Positions 34,108 to 44,600 of a stretch of DNA of 64,000 nt are shown piece by piece. Under the pieces are notes generated by a model. The model was not told the origin of the DNA. It made no database searches and saw only the letters and a list, made by a program, of their open reading frames with translations. The number at the start of each line of letters is the position of its first letter. Within the stretch, counting starts at the first letter, position 1. A program made the position numbers and the translations under genes. The DNA comes from Diplolepis rosae (Eukaryota; Arthropoda; Insecta; Hymenoptera; Diplolepididae), in assembly GCA_030998225.1 (NCBI GenBank), contig JAPYXD010000680.1, forward strand, positions 682,001 through 746,000, read 5' to 3'.

Positions 34108-35062
34108 TTATTTGGCGTGTGAAAAATTAGATCTCCGGAAAAAAGAGTTTTTTTTATGATTTCAAGATTTGAAATTATATTATCAGTTGAATTATATCTA
34201 TATAATTATATCAATTTATTATATTAGAAACTATTATATTATATATTGATAATTATATTATCAGCTTTATAAAAGAAAAAACATTATTTTTATGAACAAA
34301 TTTTAAAACCTACGGAAAATAATACTTTTAATTATCTGTTTTGAAATACCCTTTAAATCTGAATCAGTGAAAATGTACTGATTATCGTTGTAATTTGACC
34401 GATTCAAATAATTTAAAAAGAAGTTACTGTGAATCAGTAAAATTTCACTGATTACTTCAGTGAAAAGTAACTGATTTAACAGTGGAAAATATTGTTTTCA
34501 TAGATTAATCAGTGAAAATTAACTGATTTAACATTGAAAAATATTTTTCCACTTATGAATCAGTGAAAAGGCAAATCACTGATTCAGTCAGTGAAAATTT
34601 AACTGATTCAGATTAAAAGATTAGAATTTTTCCTTACTATTGCTTCTTACCAATTTTTTAAAAATTATTGGATTTTCATAAATCATGACTTACTTCTTTC
34701 GCGGAAAATATTCTCTGCAACTTTACTATTTCCAATTTCAAAAATAAGTAAAATATCTTCAAATATAGTTATATAAAAAATGGTTTGTTTTAAAATTTTA
34801 TTTATTGATTTCAGCCAGTGAAAACTTTACTTCTAAAATTGAAAACAGTAGAATTGTAGGAAATATCTTTTCCGAAAAAATAAGCGATGATTTTTGAAAA
34901 TCCAATCATTTTTAAAAAACTGGTAATAAGTGATAGTAAAGAATTTCTTTTTTCATAAAGAATAATGTTCTTTCATAGGAGACGACTGATGATATAATTT
35001 TAAGTCTTAAAATCATAAAAAACTTTTTTTGCAGAAACCTGATTTTTGGTATAGCAACTACC
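34108..35062. mobile_element. TTAA-type palindromic element, copy 6, decayed
   Basis: The right end GGTATAGCAACTACC is followed by TTAA (35063-35066). The left end is poorly preserved near 34108. The central part (TGCTTCTTACCAATTTTTTA, its inverse near 34920, CTCTGCAACTTTACTATTTCC) matches the family. It holds the ACTGATT element at 34349-34617. Confidence 0.6.
34349..34617 (-). mobile_element. ACTGATT-arm miniature element, copy C
   Basis: Reverse orientation relative to copies A and B at 13.3-14.1 kb. Ends CTTTAAATCTGAATCAG and CTGATTCAGATTAAA. Contains GAAAAGGCAAATCACTGATT, the inverse of the family word. Confidence 0.8.
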
Positions 35063-35066
35063 TTAA

Positions 35067-35655
35067 AAAAATACTGGTAAATTACAAAAACATTACTGGC
35101 TTGAACTATTAAAACTTCTAAAATAATGAAGTTCCTAATAGAAATGTAAATTGTTATTTCATCTCCCGAGAGGAAATTTTTTTTTAATAATGTTTAAGTT
35201 TGCTAAAAGAGAAACTAAAAGTTGAAAGAAGGACTGCGGATTCTCAGAATCAGGAACTTCAAATACAAGTGAAAAGTTTGCTTCAAGAAATTTGACGCTT
35301 TCGGATTAAGCAACTAAAGCAAAGAAGAAAACAGAGTCTACTTCTAAAATATCATCCTTAGTGAAAATACATGAAAAAATTATAATCATAATTAAAACAT
35401 TTCTACAAGCTTTATTTCTATAACGAAAATTCTTATTTTACCATTAATCCTTTGAAGTATATTGGTCGATATATCGACTACCTACCAGAAAAATCAATTT
35501 TGGAATTTTTCGAAGAACAAATCATGCATTTGATCGCTTTCTTTTAATTTTATTTGAGTGGGGGTTGAAGCAATGTTTGATAACATATGTATTGTTAATT
35601 CTTTATGAATTTTGTTACATAAGTAAATAAATTGTGAGGGGAAAATAACTGCTAA
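35067..35655. other. unique AT-rich DNA
   Basis: Nothing recognised. Confidence 0.4.
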
Positions 35656-36995
35656 AATCGCGATCCAGAGGATGTGGATTACCTTAGATTACATCGGATG
35701 AACCTGGAGTACCTTGGATTACTTGAATTACTCCAATTTACTTGGATTACTATGTTTTACTTTGGATTTCTACGAATTACTTCGAATTACTTCGGATTAC
35801 TTCGATTTACTTTGATTACTCCGATTTACTTCGGATTACTCCGGATTATATCGGATTACCAGTTCAGATCACCAAGTGGTCCAGCGGATTACCAAAATTG
35901 TTTCCCCCTCGGAATTACTGCAGATTACGCCGTATTACTGCGATTTACTTTGATTGCTACGATTTACTCCGAATTAGTACGATTTACTTCGAATTACTTC
36001 GGACTACACCGGAGTACTCAGATTACTTGAATTTTCTTGGATTACTACGATTCACCCCGGATTACTACGATTCATTCCGGATTACTACGATTCACCCCGG
36101 ATTACTACGATTCATTCCGGATTACTACGATTCACCCCGGATTACTACGAATTACTTCGCATTAACCCTGATTACTTGGATTACTTCGGATTACTTCGGA
36201 TTATATCGGATTACCAGTTCGGATCACCAAGTGGTCCAGCGGATTACCAAAATTGTTTCCCCCTCGGAATTACTACAGATTACGCCGTATTACTGCGATT
36301 TACTTTGATTGCTACGATTTACTCCGAATTAGTACGATTTACTTCGAATTACTTCGGATTACACCGGAGTACTCAGATTACTTGAATTTTCTTGGATTAC
36401 TACGATTCACCCCGGATTACTACGAATTACTTCGCATTAACCCTGATTACTTGGATTACTTGGATTACTTCGATTTACTTTCATTACTCCGATTTACGTC
36501 GGATTACTCTGGATTATTTTGGATTACCAGTTCGGATCACCAAATGGTCCAGCGGATTACCAAAGTTGTTTCTCCCACGGGATTACTACAGATTATCGCG
36601 AATTACGTCAGATTACTCCGTTTTACTCCGTATTACTTCATATTTGCTCCATATTACTTCAAATTACTTCGAATTACTCCGGTATACCAGTTGTGATTAC
36701 CTCGGATTACTTGTTCGGATCCCCAAGTGGTCCAGCGGATTACCAGAGTTGTTTCCACCTCGGGATTACAGTGGATTATTCCGGAATACCCCGAATTACT
36801 CGGGTTACTCCGATTTAATTGGATTACGTCAGATTACTCCGATTTACTTTAGATTATCCCGGAATACTCAGATTACTCCGATTTACTTGGATTACGGCGG
36901 ATTACTCCGATTTACGACGGATTACTGCGGTTACTTCGGTTTACCAATTCGGATCACCAAGTGGTCCAGCGGACTAGCAGATTTGTTTCCCCCTC
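35656..36995 (+). repeat. GGATTAC satellite with a conserved 60-bp anchor
   Basis: About 1.3 kb of ACTTCGGATTACTCCGGATT-type text made of 10-13-bp words. A distinct anchor (TTCGGATCACCAAGTGGTCC, then AGCGGATTACCAAA and TTGTTTCCCCCTCGG) recurs with few changes starting near 35861, 36216, 36529, 36711 and 36946. The stretch 35860-36060 repeats at 36215-36410 (355 bp apart), a higher-order unit. Long frames in several phases arise only because the words lack stop triplets. Confidence 0.85.
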
Positions 36996-37074
36996 GACAA
37001 ATCGTGAAATCTTGTCTTTTTCGTGGACAAATTCATGTGAAGGATAAATATTGATTCTATTAGCATAGAAAAAA

Positions 37075-37605
37075 ATAAATATGGATTATTAGGATCGCTG
37101 ATTACGAATCCGTTTTTAATGTCTCGAAATTCAATATGGCGGATCCAATATGGCGGAAGAAAATTAAAAAAATCATCTGATTCTGATAAAAATTGGTTTC
37201 TGAGGGTTTTTCGGATTGCTGATTACGAATCAGCGCCCTTGGATTTTCAAAAATCAAGATGACCGATCCAATATGTAAGGAGAAAATTTGTTTAAATATC
37301 TAGTTTTCATCAAATTTGGTATATGAGGGTTTTAGATGACGCTTATTACGAATTTGACGACGAATTTTCGAAATTCAAGATGGCGGTTTGAGTACGGTGG
37401 ACAAAAGTCTGAAAGTCACCGAATTTGAATGTAAATTGGTATCTCAGGTTTTTTGGAGTTGCTGATTACGAATTGGATTTGATATTCTTGAAATTGAAGG
37501 TGACGTTCCATTATAGCAGACAAAATGTTAAGTAATTATACAGTTCCAATAAAAATTGATATATGAGGTTCTTTAAAGTCGCCTAATACGGATTCTTTGC
37601 CAGAT
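37075..37605 (+). repeat. 120-bp satellite, five units
   Basis: The marker GCTGATTACGAAT recurs near 37097, 37218, 37341, 37461 and 37581, spacings of 121, 123, 120 and 120. Units carry AATATGGCGGATCCAATATG and TGAGGGTTTTT. The array resumes at 38960 after the element at 37610-38956. Relatives lie at 25.5 and 52.4-53.1 kb. Confidence 0.85.
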
Positions 37606-37948
37606 TCCCCCCGTGTAGAGATTTAAACCGGTTTTTATCGAGCCCTGGCCGGGCCCCGGATAATCAGCCTGGATAATATCAGGGCCCCGGCCGGGTATAC
37701 CGGACAGGGCGCGGTTATTTTCGTCACGGGGAATGAAGCGCGCCCCGGTCGGGCTAGAAGCCCGGTCAATCCTCGATCGGGTACCGGATAGTTTCCGGTC
37801 TGTACCCTTCCAGTCCCTGGTCAGGTATACGTATAAGATGTAACCCTCTAAATTACTTTAAAATATTAAAATAAAAGCAGAAAATTATACATTTTTAATT
37901 GCTATTTATTAGTCATACATAATATATTTGTTGCGACAAATCTTTAAA

Positions 37949-38282
37949 TTAAATCAAGTTCATTTGTTGAATGTATTGAATTGTATCAGCAGGATTTTCA
38001 CTTATATTAGGCTCTTGCTCATTATTGTCCTGGTGAATTTCGTGATCAAAGTTTTCTTCATGGTCTTTTGTGATACAAAAATAAAACATTTTTGATTATT
38101 TAAACATAAATATATGTCAAAACATACAAACAGAACTTACCCAAAGGTATAATGGGAGTCTTAATTTCACTATCAGAATCATCTATGTCGATATCGACTA
38201 AATCATGTAAAATTGAACTATTTTTTATTAACCTGCGCTTCTTAGAATGACTATGATTTACATCACGAATACGTTTATCCAT
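37949..38282 (-). CDS. predicted two-exon, charged 85-residue protein
   Basis: Exon 1 is 38282-38141. The intron has a consensus GTAAGTTCTG donor (38140) and an acceptor ending TTTTGTATCACAAAAG (38065). Exon 2 is 38064-37949 with a TAA stop. The spliced frame gives 85 residues: MDKRIRDVNHSHSKKRRLIK with a likely nuclear localisation signal (KKRRLIK), an acidic stretch DIDIDDSDSE, then HEENFDHEIHQDNNEQEP and QYIQQMNLI. An AATAAA signal lies 39 bp past the stop (37905-37910, minus strand). Start, intron, frame continuity and poly(A) signal agree. No family is recognised. Its place within the element suggests an element-encoded nuclear accessory protein or a captured gene; both are inference. 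Confidence 0.55.
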
Positions 38283-38337
38283 TATTTAAACCGATACTAT
38301 ACATTATAATTTACAGTGAATTCTCAAGAATGTTAAC
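38283..38337. promoter_or_regulatory. possible bidirectional promoter
   Basis: The 55 bp between two divergent start codons must hold the 5' leaders, or upstream exons, of both. It contains ATACTATACATTATAATTTA but no clear TATA box or initiator. A function is inferred only from the gene arrangement. Confidence 0.25.
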
Positions 38338-38541
38338 ATGCACGAAAACTTTGAGGTTAAGACATCATGGTTGCAACTTCAGTGGCAAAAACGTACTTAC
38401 AGTTCTGAACGTTCATTAAACGATGGAAAATATTTTTTTGAAAACGGAATGATTAGATTTGCCCAAGAAAATAAAACAATAGTGCTTTCTTTATGGCCGA
38501 TTGTATATTTAAAGGACCCCAAATATAAACATAATAATTAA
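38338..38541 (+). CDS. small open frame divergent to the spliced gene
   Basis: 67 codons from ATG, with an in-frame TGA 18 bp upstream. Reads MHENFEVKTSWLQLQWQKRT, then YSSERSLNDGKYFFENGMIR and NKTIVLSLWPIVYLKDP. Composition is protein-like. The SLNDGKYFFENGMI stretch faintly recalls the region before SWIM zinc-binding motifs, but no cysteine or histidine ligands follow, so no domain is claimed. It lies in the same element core as the gene at 37949-38282 and may share its promoter. It could also be a first exon of a longer gene. Confidence 0.4.
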   Translation: MHENFEVKTSWLQLQWQKRTYSSERSLNDGKYFFENGMIRFAQENKTIVLSLWPIVYLKDPKYKHNN

Positions 38542-38959
38542 TTATCTTGTAAAACAAAATTTTCTGTCATCGTTCAATGAAGGTTCAAATCTGTAAGTGT
38601 ATCTGTCAAAAGTTGTGTTTTTAAATTTTTCTACACAATTTTTGGTCTCACATATATTATAACATCTGATTTAATATATTATAGATACATTATTTTTATA
38701 AACTTGTTGGCATATTCATAAAAATGCAAATTTCAAAACAAGGTGACGACCTGGTCGGGGCCCGTCCAGTGCCCGGGCGGAAACCGTAAAGCAACTTGCA
38801 TGGCCATAGTCTGACCAGGCCCTGGTTTGGGAGAATTTTCCAAACAACTCTGCGGGCAAGGCCCGACCAGGCCCTGGTTGTGTAAAAGTTATCCGGCTAT
38901 TGCCTGGCCAGGACCTGACCGTTAGCAGGGCATAGTCGAGACAATTTCTGCACGGGCCG

Positions 38960-39260
38960 GAGTGCAAAATAACAATAAAAAAGTCAAAAAATCATCTAAT
39001 TTCAATAAAAAATATTGTGCGAGGTTTCTGTGGTAGCCGATCGCGAATTCACTACAATATTTCCGGAAATGAATCATCTAATATAACGAATGAAAAATAA
39101 ATCGTTACATTTTACTCCGCCATATTGGATCCACCATTCTGAATTCCTGAATTTTAAGCTCAGATTGGAAATCAGCGACTACGAAAACCCCCGAGTACCA
39201 AATTTCGAATCCATTAAGCCCGAGGAAAAATGTACGCTTCAAAGGGTTAATAACTGCAAA
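38960..39260 (+). repeat. continuation of the 120-bp satellite
   Basis: ATCATCTAATTTCAATAAAA, GAGGTTTCTGTGGTAGCCGATCGCGAATTC and CGCCATATTGGATCCACC carry on the family interrupted at 37609. The last part appears inverted. Confidence 0.6.
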
Positions 39261-39269
39261 TTTCTACTT

Positions 39270-40265
39270 AATTTGAAAAATAACTAATTAACTCTGGGGT
39301 TGAAAATGAGAACAAACAAATTTGATTAAATCGGATTAAAACGAGAGTAGTGTCGTTCGGAGTTATAAACAGGGAAAGTAAATTTACTATCGCGCCAACC
39401 CTATATTCTATGCATTTGGAATCCTAATGCGTTCCGCAAGAGACCATTAATGTTCCCCCTTATTTTAAGCTATACAAGGTTCTGTACCCTGAAATTGTTT
39501 ATACACTTGAATGTGTTTTCTTCCCCGGGAAAGGCACCCGGCATGCGGTAAATTGGCAGTGAATGTTTTATGCGTGGAATCGTTGCGGGATTGCGTTTTC
39601 TCTTCACGGGAAATGTCACAGAGCTTCGTGGCTTCATATAAATCGGCAGATGTTTCTCTTGTATCCTTTATGACAAACTTTCTCGAACCAAGGGAGAAAA
39701 GATTCGTATTCCAACCAATAATCTCCAAGAATCTTATTTCCGGCTGCACACCCTCAAGTGAATGCCTATATTTTTCAACGCAAACGTGCAGAACGCATAA
39801 CGTTACGGTTGCGCTTCACTGATTTCAGATCCCCTCAAGTTTTCCTGTTTTCTTTCAATCTTCATAATAAATCTCATGTGTGCAATCGAAACAAAGAAGA
39901 CGGTGAAAAGGATATTCGTATTCTGTGTTTAATTTTAATAAATAATGGTAAGGGGAAAGATCCTGTGGCTGGCACTTTGCGAATTCGAAAAAAAAAGAGT
40001 TGGTAGATGGAAAGCCGCGAGTGGCATGCCAAGCAGCTTCTCAAAGCAAGTTTTTCTATTTCCTCTTCTTTCTTTTCCTTTTTTCTCATAGCTTTAATGA
40101 TTCAACAGCCTCGCCCGTAACGCTGGTCTTGATATCCATTCACTTCGCTTTCGCTTTTCAGTAACGAAGGTGAAAACGAGTCCAGATTAAAAGTACCTAT
40201 TCACTTCCTGATAAAGGGTTCAAGTTTTACCCTTTTCACTCCTGTTTCAAATGCTATTAATACAT
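39270..40265. other. single-copy DNA, possible conserved non-coding block
   Basis: 39400-39900 is balanced in composition and repeat-free, with partly open frames on both strands. No protein family is recognised and no splice structure could be built. Confidence 0.35.
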
Positions 40266-40268
40266 TAG

Positions 40269-40431
40269 TTTAGAGAAGAAAATCGACACAACAGATTGCT
40301 TGAACATGCTAGATCAGTTAAAAATAAAGAAAATAAAACAGCACTTGCAGAACACGCTACGTCCTATAAGCACTCCTCTGATTTTAAGAATACAAAAATT
40401 TTAGATATTGCAAATAAATTTAAAAAATCTG
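40269..40431 (+). pseudogene. Penelope-like element, GIY-YIG endonuclease fragment
   Basis: Reads FREENRHNRLLEHARSVKNK, then ENKTALAEHATSYKHSSDFK and NTKILDIANKFKK. This matches the C-terminal part of the GIY-YIG domain of Penelope-like retroelements, where the pattern is KxxKTALAEHaxxxxHxxDFxxxKILD. The catalytic GIY/YIG start and the whole reverse transcriptase are missing, and the frame then runs into CG-rich repeat text at 40433. A 5'-truncated, dead copy. Assigned from remembered family pattern, not a search. Confidence 0.6.
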
Positions 40432-40432
40432 C

Positions 40433-40830
40433 CTGCTTCGCGGGCACATTCTCATCGCGCGCTTCGCTCGCAAGTTTGAGCGCGCCTAGGGCCAGCGATT
40501 TGGTCGTCGCGCTTCGCGCTCGATCTTGTGCTCTTCACATACATTTAAATTTATTTCTTATAATTTAATACTGAAGCTCAAACCAATTTTATAATATTAA
40601 AGATGATGTAAATTACTCATTTTCTCAAATTCACTAAATTTCTTTTTCAGTTTAAGTGAAACAGGAAATTCAATTTACTTAAGGCTCTATTGGCCTTAAG
40701 GAACACATTCTCATCATGACACTCATGCTTCGCGCTCGATTTTCTGTATACATGTCAGTAACTTTTTAATAAATTACATGATTAAAATAATTTATTTATT
40801 TTCTTCCAAATATCTCAAGAAGGAAAAACA
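40433..40830 (+). repeat. Penelope-tail-like repeat with CGCGCTTCGCGCTCG palindromes
   Basis: Directly follows the GIY-YIG fragment. It contains CGCGCGCTTCGCTCGC, CGTCGCGCTTCGCGCTCG, AATACTGAAGCTCAAAC, TTACTTAAGGCTCTATTGGC and GGAACACATTCTCATCATGA. Partial copies occur at 5635-5800, 8040-8400, 31905-32062 and 62255-62410. Likely the 3' tail of the element. Confidence 0.6.
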
Positions 40831-40834
40831 ATCG

Positions 40835-41480
40835 TAGACTTTATTTAAGGAAACGATTTTGCAGAACAACGCTTAATTCGTATCTCACATATTTTGGTGA
40901 CAAAAATCGAATTTTTTCAATATTAAAAATCAAAACATAAAATATACATCCTGTCGAGAAATTTCTTAATAAGAATGTGTAGACCTCATTTAGGCAGATA
41001 ATTTTTCATCTTAACGTTTTTTATGGATCTCATATATTTTGTCTAAAAAATGGAATTTTTGAATTTTAATCGTATTTTTTGGAATTGAAACGAAAAATAT
41101 ATGTTTTGTCAGAAACTGTGTAAGACAAAACTTGTAGATCTTTTTGAAACTAACAACTTTGTATTCTTACGTTTTTTTCTTATTTTACATATTATTGTTA
41201 AAAAATTGAATTTTGGATTTTCAATAGTTTTTTTTTTAATTAAAAAGAAAAATATGCATCTTATGAAAAAATGTTACAATTCAAATTGGTAGGTCTTTAT
41301 TTATTCAATAATATTGTATCATAACGTTTTTTCGTAACTCGTATAATTTAACTGGAAAATGGAATTTTGATATTGTCTTTTTTCAAGTTTTAATATGCTG
41401 TAACATTTCTAATTTTGATTTAATCAAAAAATGTTATCAGGATTATTTGTAGAGATTTATGAGCACTATTAAAAACCAGT
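40835..41480 (-). repeat. 154-bp satellite array, reverse orientation
   Basis: Inverse family markers (TATCTCACATATTTTG) fall at 40881, 41036, about 41181 and 41335, spacings of 155, 145 and 154. Confidence 0.8.
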
Positions 41481-41539
41481 ATTGAAATTTTTGATTTTTT
41501 CATAAAGTTATTTTCAAAAACACAAAAGTAGTGCTCAAT

Positions 41540-41820
41540 CCCTCAATTTTGATTGGATGTGGCTGGTTAACGAACTTGTCCTTACTTTTTCGGCTCCGAT
41601 AAAGTGTACCAAAGCTCAATTCAATCTGATAATTCTATCCAGAGTTATGCCGCACACGACCTACTACAGACAGACAGACAGACACTTTCGTAAAAACCGT
41701 TTTTTGTGACTCAGGGGGTCTCAAAACGTAATGATTTGATGAAAATTTCGAAAGTCTTTTTTCACATAAAACCAATAACTTCTCATATGATGAGAATGTG
41801 AAAAACGATTATTTCTAGAA
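41540..41820 (-). repeat. retroelement-like tail next to the satellite
   Basis: CTGGTTAACGAACTTGTCC and CTTTTTCGGCTCCG, then CAGACAGACAGACAGACACT, AAAAACCGTTTTTTGTGACTC and AGGGGGTCTCAAAACGTAAT. The same tail is at 51310-51352 plus 52056-52170, split there by a TTAA element. Such tails recur at the ends of dispersed insect repeats. No coding part is present. Confidence 0.6.
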
Positions 41821-41824
41821 ATGA

Positions 41825-43320
41825 TATATATTCAAAAAGAAAATTCCTCAATTAATTATAAAACAGAGATTGAAAATGTTAATGCTATTTATAATAACAT
41901 TATAAAATCTATAAAATGACTTCTCTACTTTTTTATTAATTTCATACTTTCGTAAGTTTCATAAAATACCTTTCAATTTTTACCACTGTTTCATACATTA
42001 CACATCAGAAGTGCTATGGAGGCACCTTTACAGTAACAACGCTATCATAGGCAAAAACATCCTGGAATAAATTTATTTCCGATTTTTAATATAAATTAAC
42101 CATGGAAATGTAAATACTTATTCAAAAAGAAATTGCTTGTAAGTAATCGATATTTTTAAATAATTCATTATAAAGTTTGTTATACATTCCTTTTTATGTG
42201 CATTTATATTATAGGTGTCTTTGTTTCATTTTAACCTCAAAATGAACATACAAGCAATCCGAATTTTTAAATTTTTAACGAATTTCTCACAATGATTAAC
42301 TTTTATTTTTGTAAGAACTGTGTCGATTTTTCCATAATAAGATTATATTATAACATGGATTTTTAAACACAATTTTAATACAACAAAATTATTACTATAT
42401 CTACTTGTCAAATTTGTCTGATGCAAGGAAATTATTTTGGAAATTTATCCACGGTATGTCTTTCTCTCTTTTCTTATTTTTTTAAACTTATCATTTAATA
42501 TCTATATTATTAACATATTATTTATACTGATATCTGTAATTTCATTATTATGTGACGTCCAATTTATAATTTAAAAAATACCATACCTATCTAAAGTTTA
42601 GAGTTAATTGCCCTATTTACGTTCCTCTATTTGTTGTAAATAATAAACAACTAACCGAGTTGAGGATAAGCCAAATGAATTAAAGAAAGTTATTATTTAA
42701 GTAAATATAGGGATTTAGAAATTTGGTTTTCTGAGACACAACGGCGCGACGAATTGACTGATTCTCCGTTTCTCACTATGCGACCTTGTACGAACTCGTT
42801 GATCTATTTTTAGACGATGCGACGATTTAGGGTCTCGAATTACACTTGTACTGCAGCTCTCGGATTACTGTGTTTAGAGTTTCCATGCATCTGTTTATAT
42901 AGGGATATGGTATTTTAAGGCATTGCAACTCAGTAGGCCAATGCATTAGATTTTAGATCCGAGCATTTCAACAGGGGTTGGCGCTTCCATAAGAATCTTA
43001 GGTTTCAGTGTGTTGGGTTGACAGGCTGGGCTGGCTTTATTAGTGTGCGTTGTAAGTCACACCGATTTCCAATCTGTGTGATCATAGTAGGTGTATCGTT
43101 TTCTTCTTAGTGTAAGTGCTACATGCACTTTCTTACGGTGTAGCGTAGATGTGTCAACTGCATCAGTTAGGCTTAGTCGCAAGGGTTAATTCCATTATTT
43201 GTATATATTAACAAACTTAATTAACAATTTCAATTAACAATTATTATGTCATTACATTTAAATAATCTTCATTGTTTATACAAATATATGATAGTTATAA
43301 ACGAATATAGTTTACGACAA
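41825..43320. other. AT-rich DNA with a GC-richer island at 42.72-43.2 kb
   Basis: The island (ACACAACGGCGCGACG, TCTCGGATTACTGTG, GTTTATATAGGGATATGG, GTGTAGCGTAGATGTG) has promoter-like words and could be an old LTR. No TG...CA ends or duplication could be fixed. No gene. Confidence 0.3.
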
Positions 43321-43324
43321 CAAA

Positions 43325-43760
43325 TTGCACATGATAACAACAACAATAATAATAATAATAATGGTAATAATTAATAATAAGATGATGAATAATAATAATA
43401 AATATGATAATCATTATTATTATTATACGGTTAAAATAACATTATTGTTATATAATATTTGTTGCAGTTTGTCAATTGTTCTTGACAACAATAATATCTA
43501 TAATAATGGTAAACAACAATGAAATATAATATTTGTTGTAATTAATAATTTTTTAATCGTATGGATTTTTCATTGTTATAAAGCGATATTATAGCTGATA
43601 GTAATATTATCGATTATTATATGTGATTAGCTATAATAATAATAGTATGTAATAAAAATGAAGGTAATAATGAGTGTTGGATAATATAATAATACAATAG
43701 TATTATATTACTATTATATATGATATATTAGTCATGGATACGTGACAATTATATTACCAA
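43325..43760. repeat. AAT/ATT microsatellite tract
   Basis: Over 400 bp of imperfect (AAT)n, for example AATAATAATAATAATAATGG, turning into TTATTATTATTATACGG and similar. Confidence 0.85.
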
Positions 43761-43786
43761 TACTCATATTGAATATTTCCTTTATA

Positions 43787-43821
43787 GTCTTGATAAGGAC
43801 CAAAACTTTGGTCAAAACGTT
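43787..43821 (+). ncRNA. hammerhead-ribozyme-like motif, degenerate copy 2
   Basis: TTGATAAG, the stem GACCAAA-ACT-TTGGTC, then AAAACGTT, in the same layout as 1231-1268. The stem differs from copy 1 in sequence yet stays paired (GACTGA/TCAGTC versus GACCAA/TTGGTC). That suggests the fold, not the sequence, was once selected. A-rich DNA follows. Confidence 0.4.
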
Positions 43822-43859
43822 AAAAAAAAAAAAAAAAAATGACTGGAAAGGCCATCTAT

Positions 43860-44250
43860 TTTCTTCTCTAAATTATAGTACCGGTAAAACCAAATCTACA
43901 AATTAATACATTAGAGCTATTATTATTGAGAAAAGATCCTTTTCGCGCTGAAGAAAAATTTCAGGATTCAAACAAATGTCACTCATAATAGAGGCCTGTG
44001 AAATTTACACTTATGAATCCATTTTGAGACCAGTTTTTATATTCTCATCGAATGACAAGGTATTGGTTTCATTTGAAAGATGACTTTTCAAATTTTCTCG
44101 ATGTTTTGAGACACCCTGAGTGAGGAAAAAAGGTTCTTACAGCGGTGTCTGACTGTCGTCGTCGTTGTCTGTAATTTACTTTTCGAAAAGTTTACTTTTG
44201 AAAGAATTATCGGATTGGATGGCGCTTTGGCACATTTTTGGAGGGCCGAA
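43860..44250. other. unique DNA, no gene supported
   Basis: Nothing recognised. Confidence 0.35.
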
Positions 44251-44254
44251 AAAG

Positions 44255-44600
44255 AAAGGTCGAGTTTGTTAACCAGCCATTTTTGACAAATGGCTCTAGT
44301 TTTATCCATCAAAAACGTTTTTCTATAAATCAAAAATCCAATTTTCCCGCCAAAATATACGAGATACGAAAAAAATAAATATTGCTTATTGCAAAGAGAT
44401 CTTCAAATTTAATACCAGCCATTTTTTCATGGTTATATCTTTTTTTTCATTATGAGAAATGTTAAAAACAAAATTGTTTATCTCAAGAAGATATGCAAAT
44501 TTTCTCCAGGTCATTTTTTGATTATATATGTAGTTTTGGTTTAGTAGAAAACGTTATCAAACATAAAAATTTCCATTTTGCAATTTTTCCAAAATTATAT
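44255..44600 (+). repeat. 154-bp satellite, about two units
   Basis: Starts with the boundary phrase CCGAAAAAGAAAGGTCGAGT and GTTAACCAGCCATTTTTGAC, then CAAAATATACGAGATACG. A stray unit lies at 45215-45310 (CTACGAGATACGAAAAAATG). Confidence 0.75.

Larger units (their letters stand above)
37610..38956. mobile_element. foldback element with GGCCAGGGCCTGG arms and two small genes
   Basis: Outer ends are inverted: CCCGTGTAGAGATTT on the left and CCCGTGCAGAAATTG read inward from the right. The arms (37610-37835 and 38735-38956) are GC-rich clusters of GCCCTGGCCGGGCCC, CCGGTCGGGC, GACCAGGCCCTGGT and similar words. The AT-rich core (37836-38734) carries a predicted two-exon gene on the minus strand and an open frame on the plus strand, starting back to back 55 bp apart. 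Removing the element leaves the 120-bp satellite nearly in phase (marker 37581 to 39036, minus 1347 bp, gives 108 bp). Superfamily unknown. Confidence 0.75.

Noticed and set aside
35674..37054. Overlapping open frames of up to 220 codons in several phases
   Set aside because: They arise from repeated GGATTAC-type words that contain no stop triplets; the translations are low-complexity (LLRITSDYF-like) and open in more than one frame.
42632..43200. Possible solo LTR
   Set aside because: Promoter-like words are present, but neither TG...CA ends nor a target duplication could be placed.
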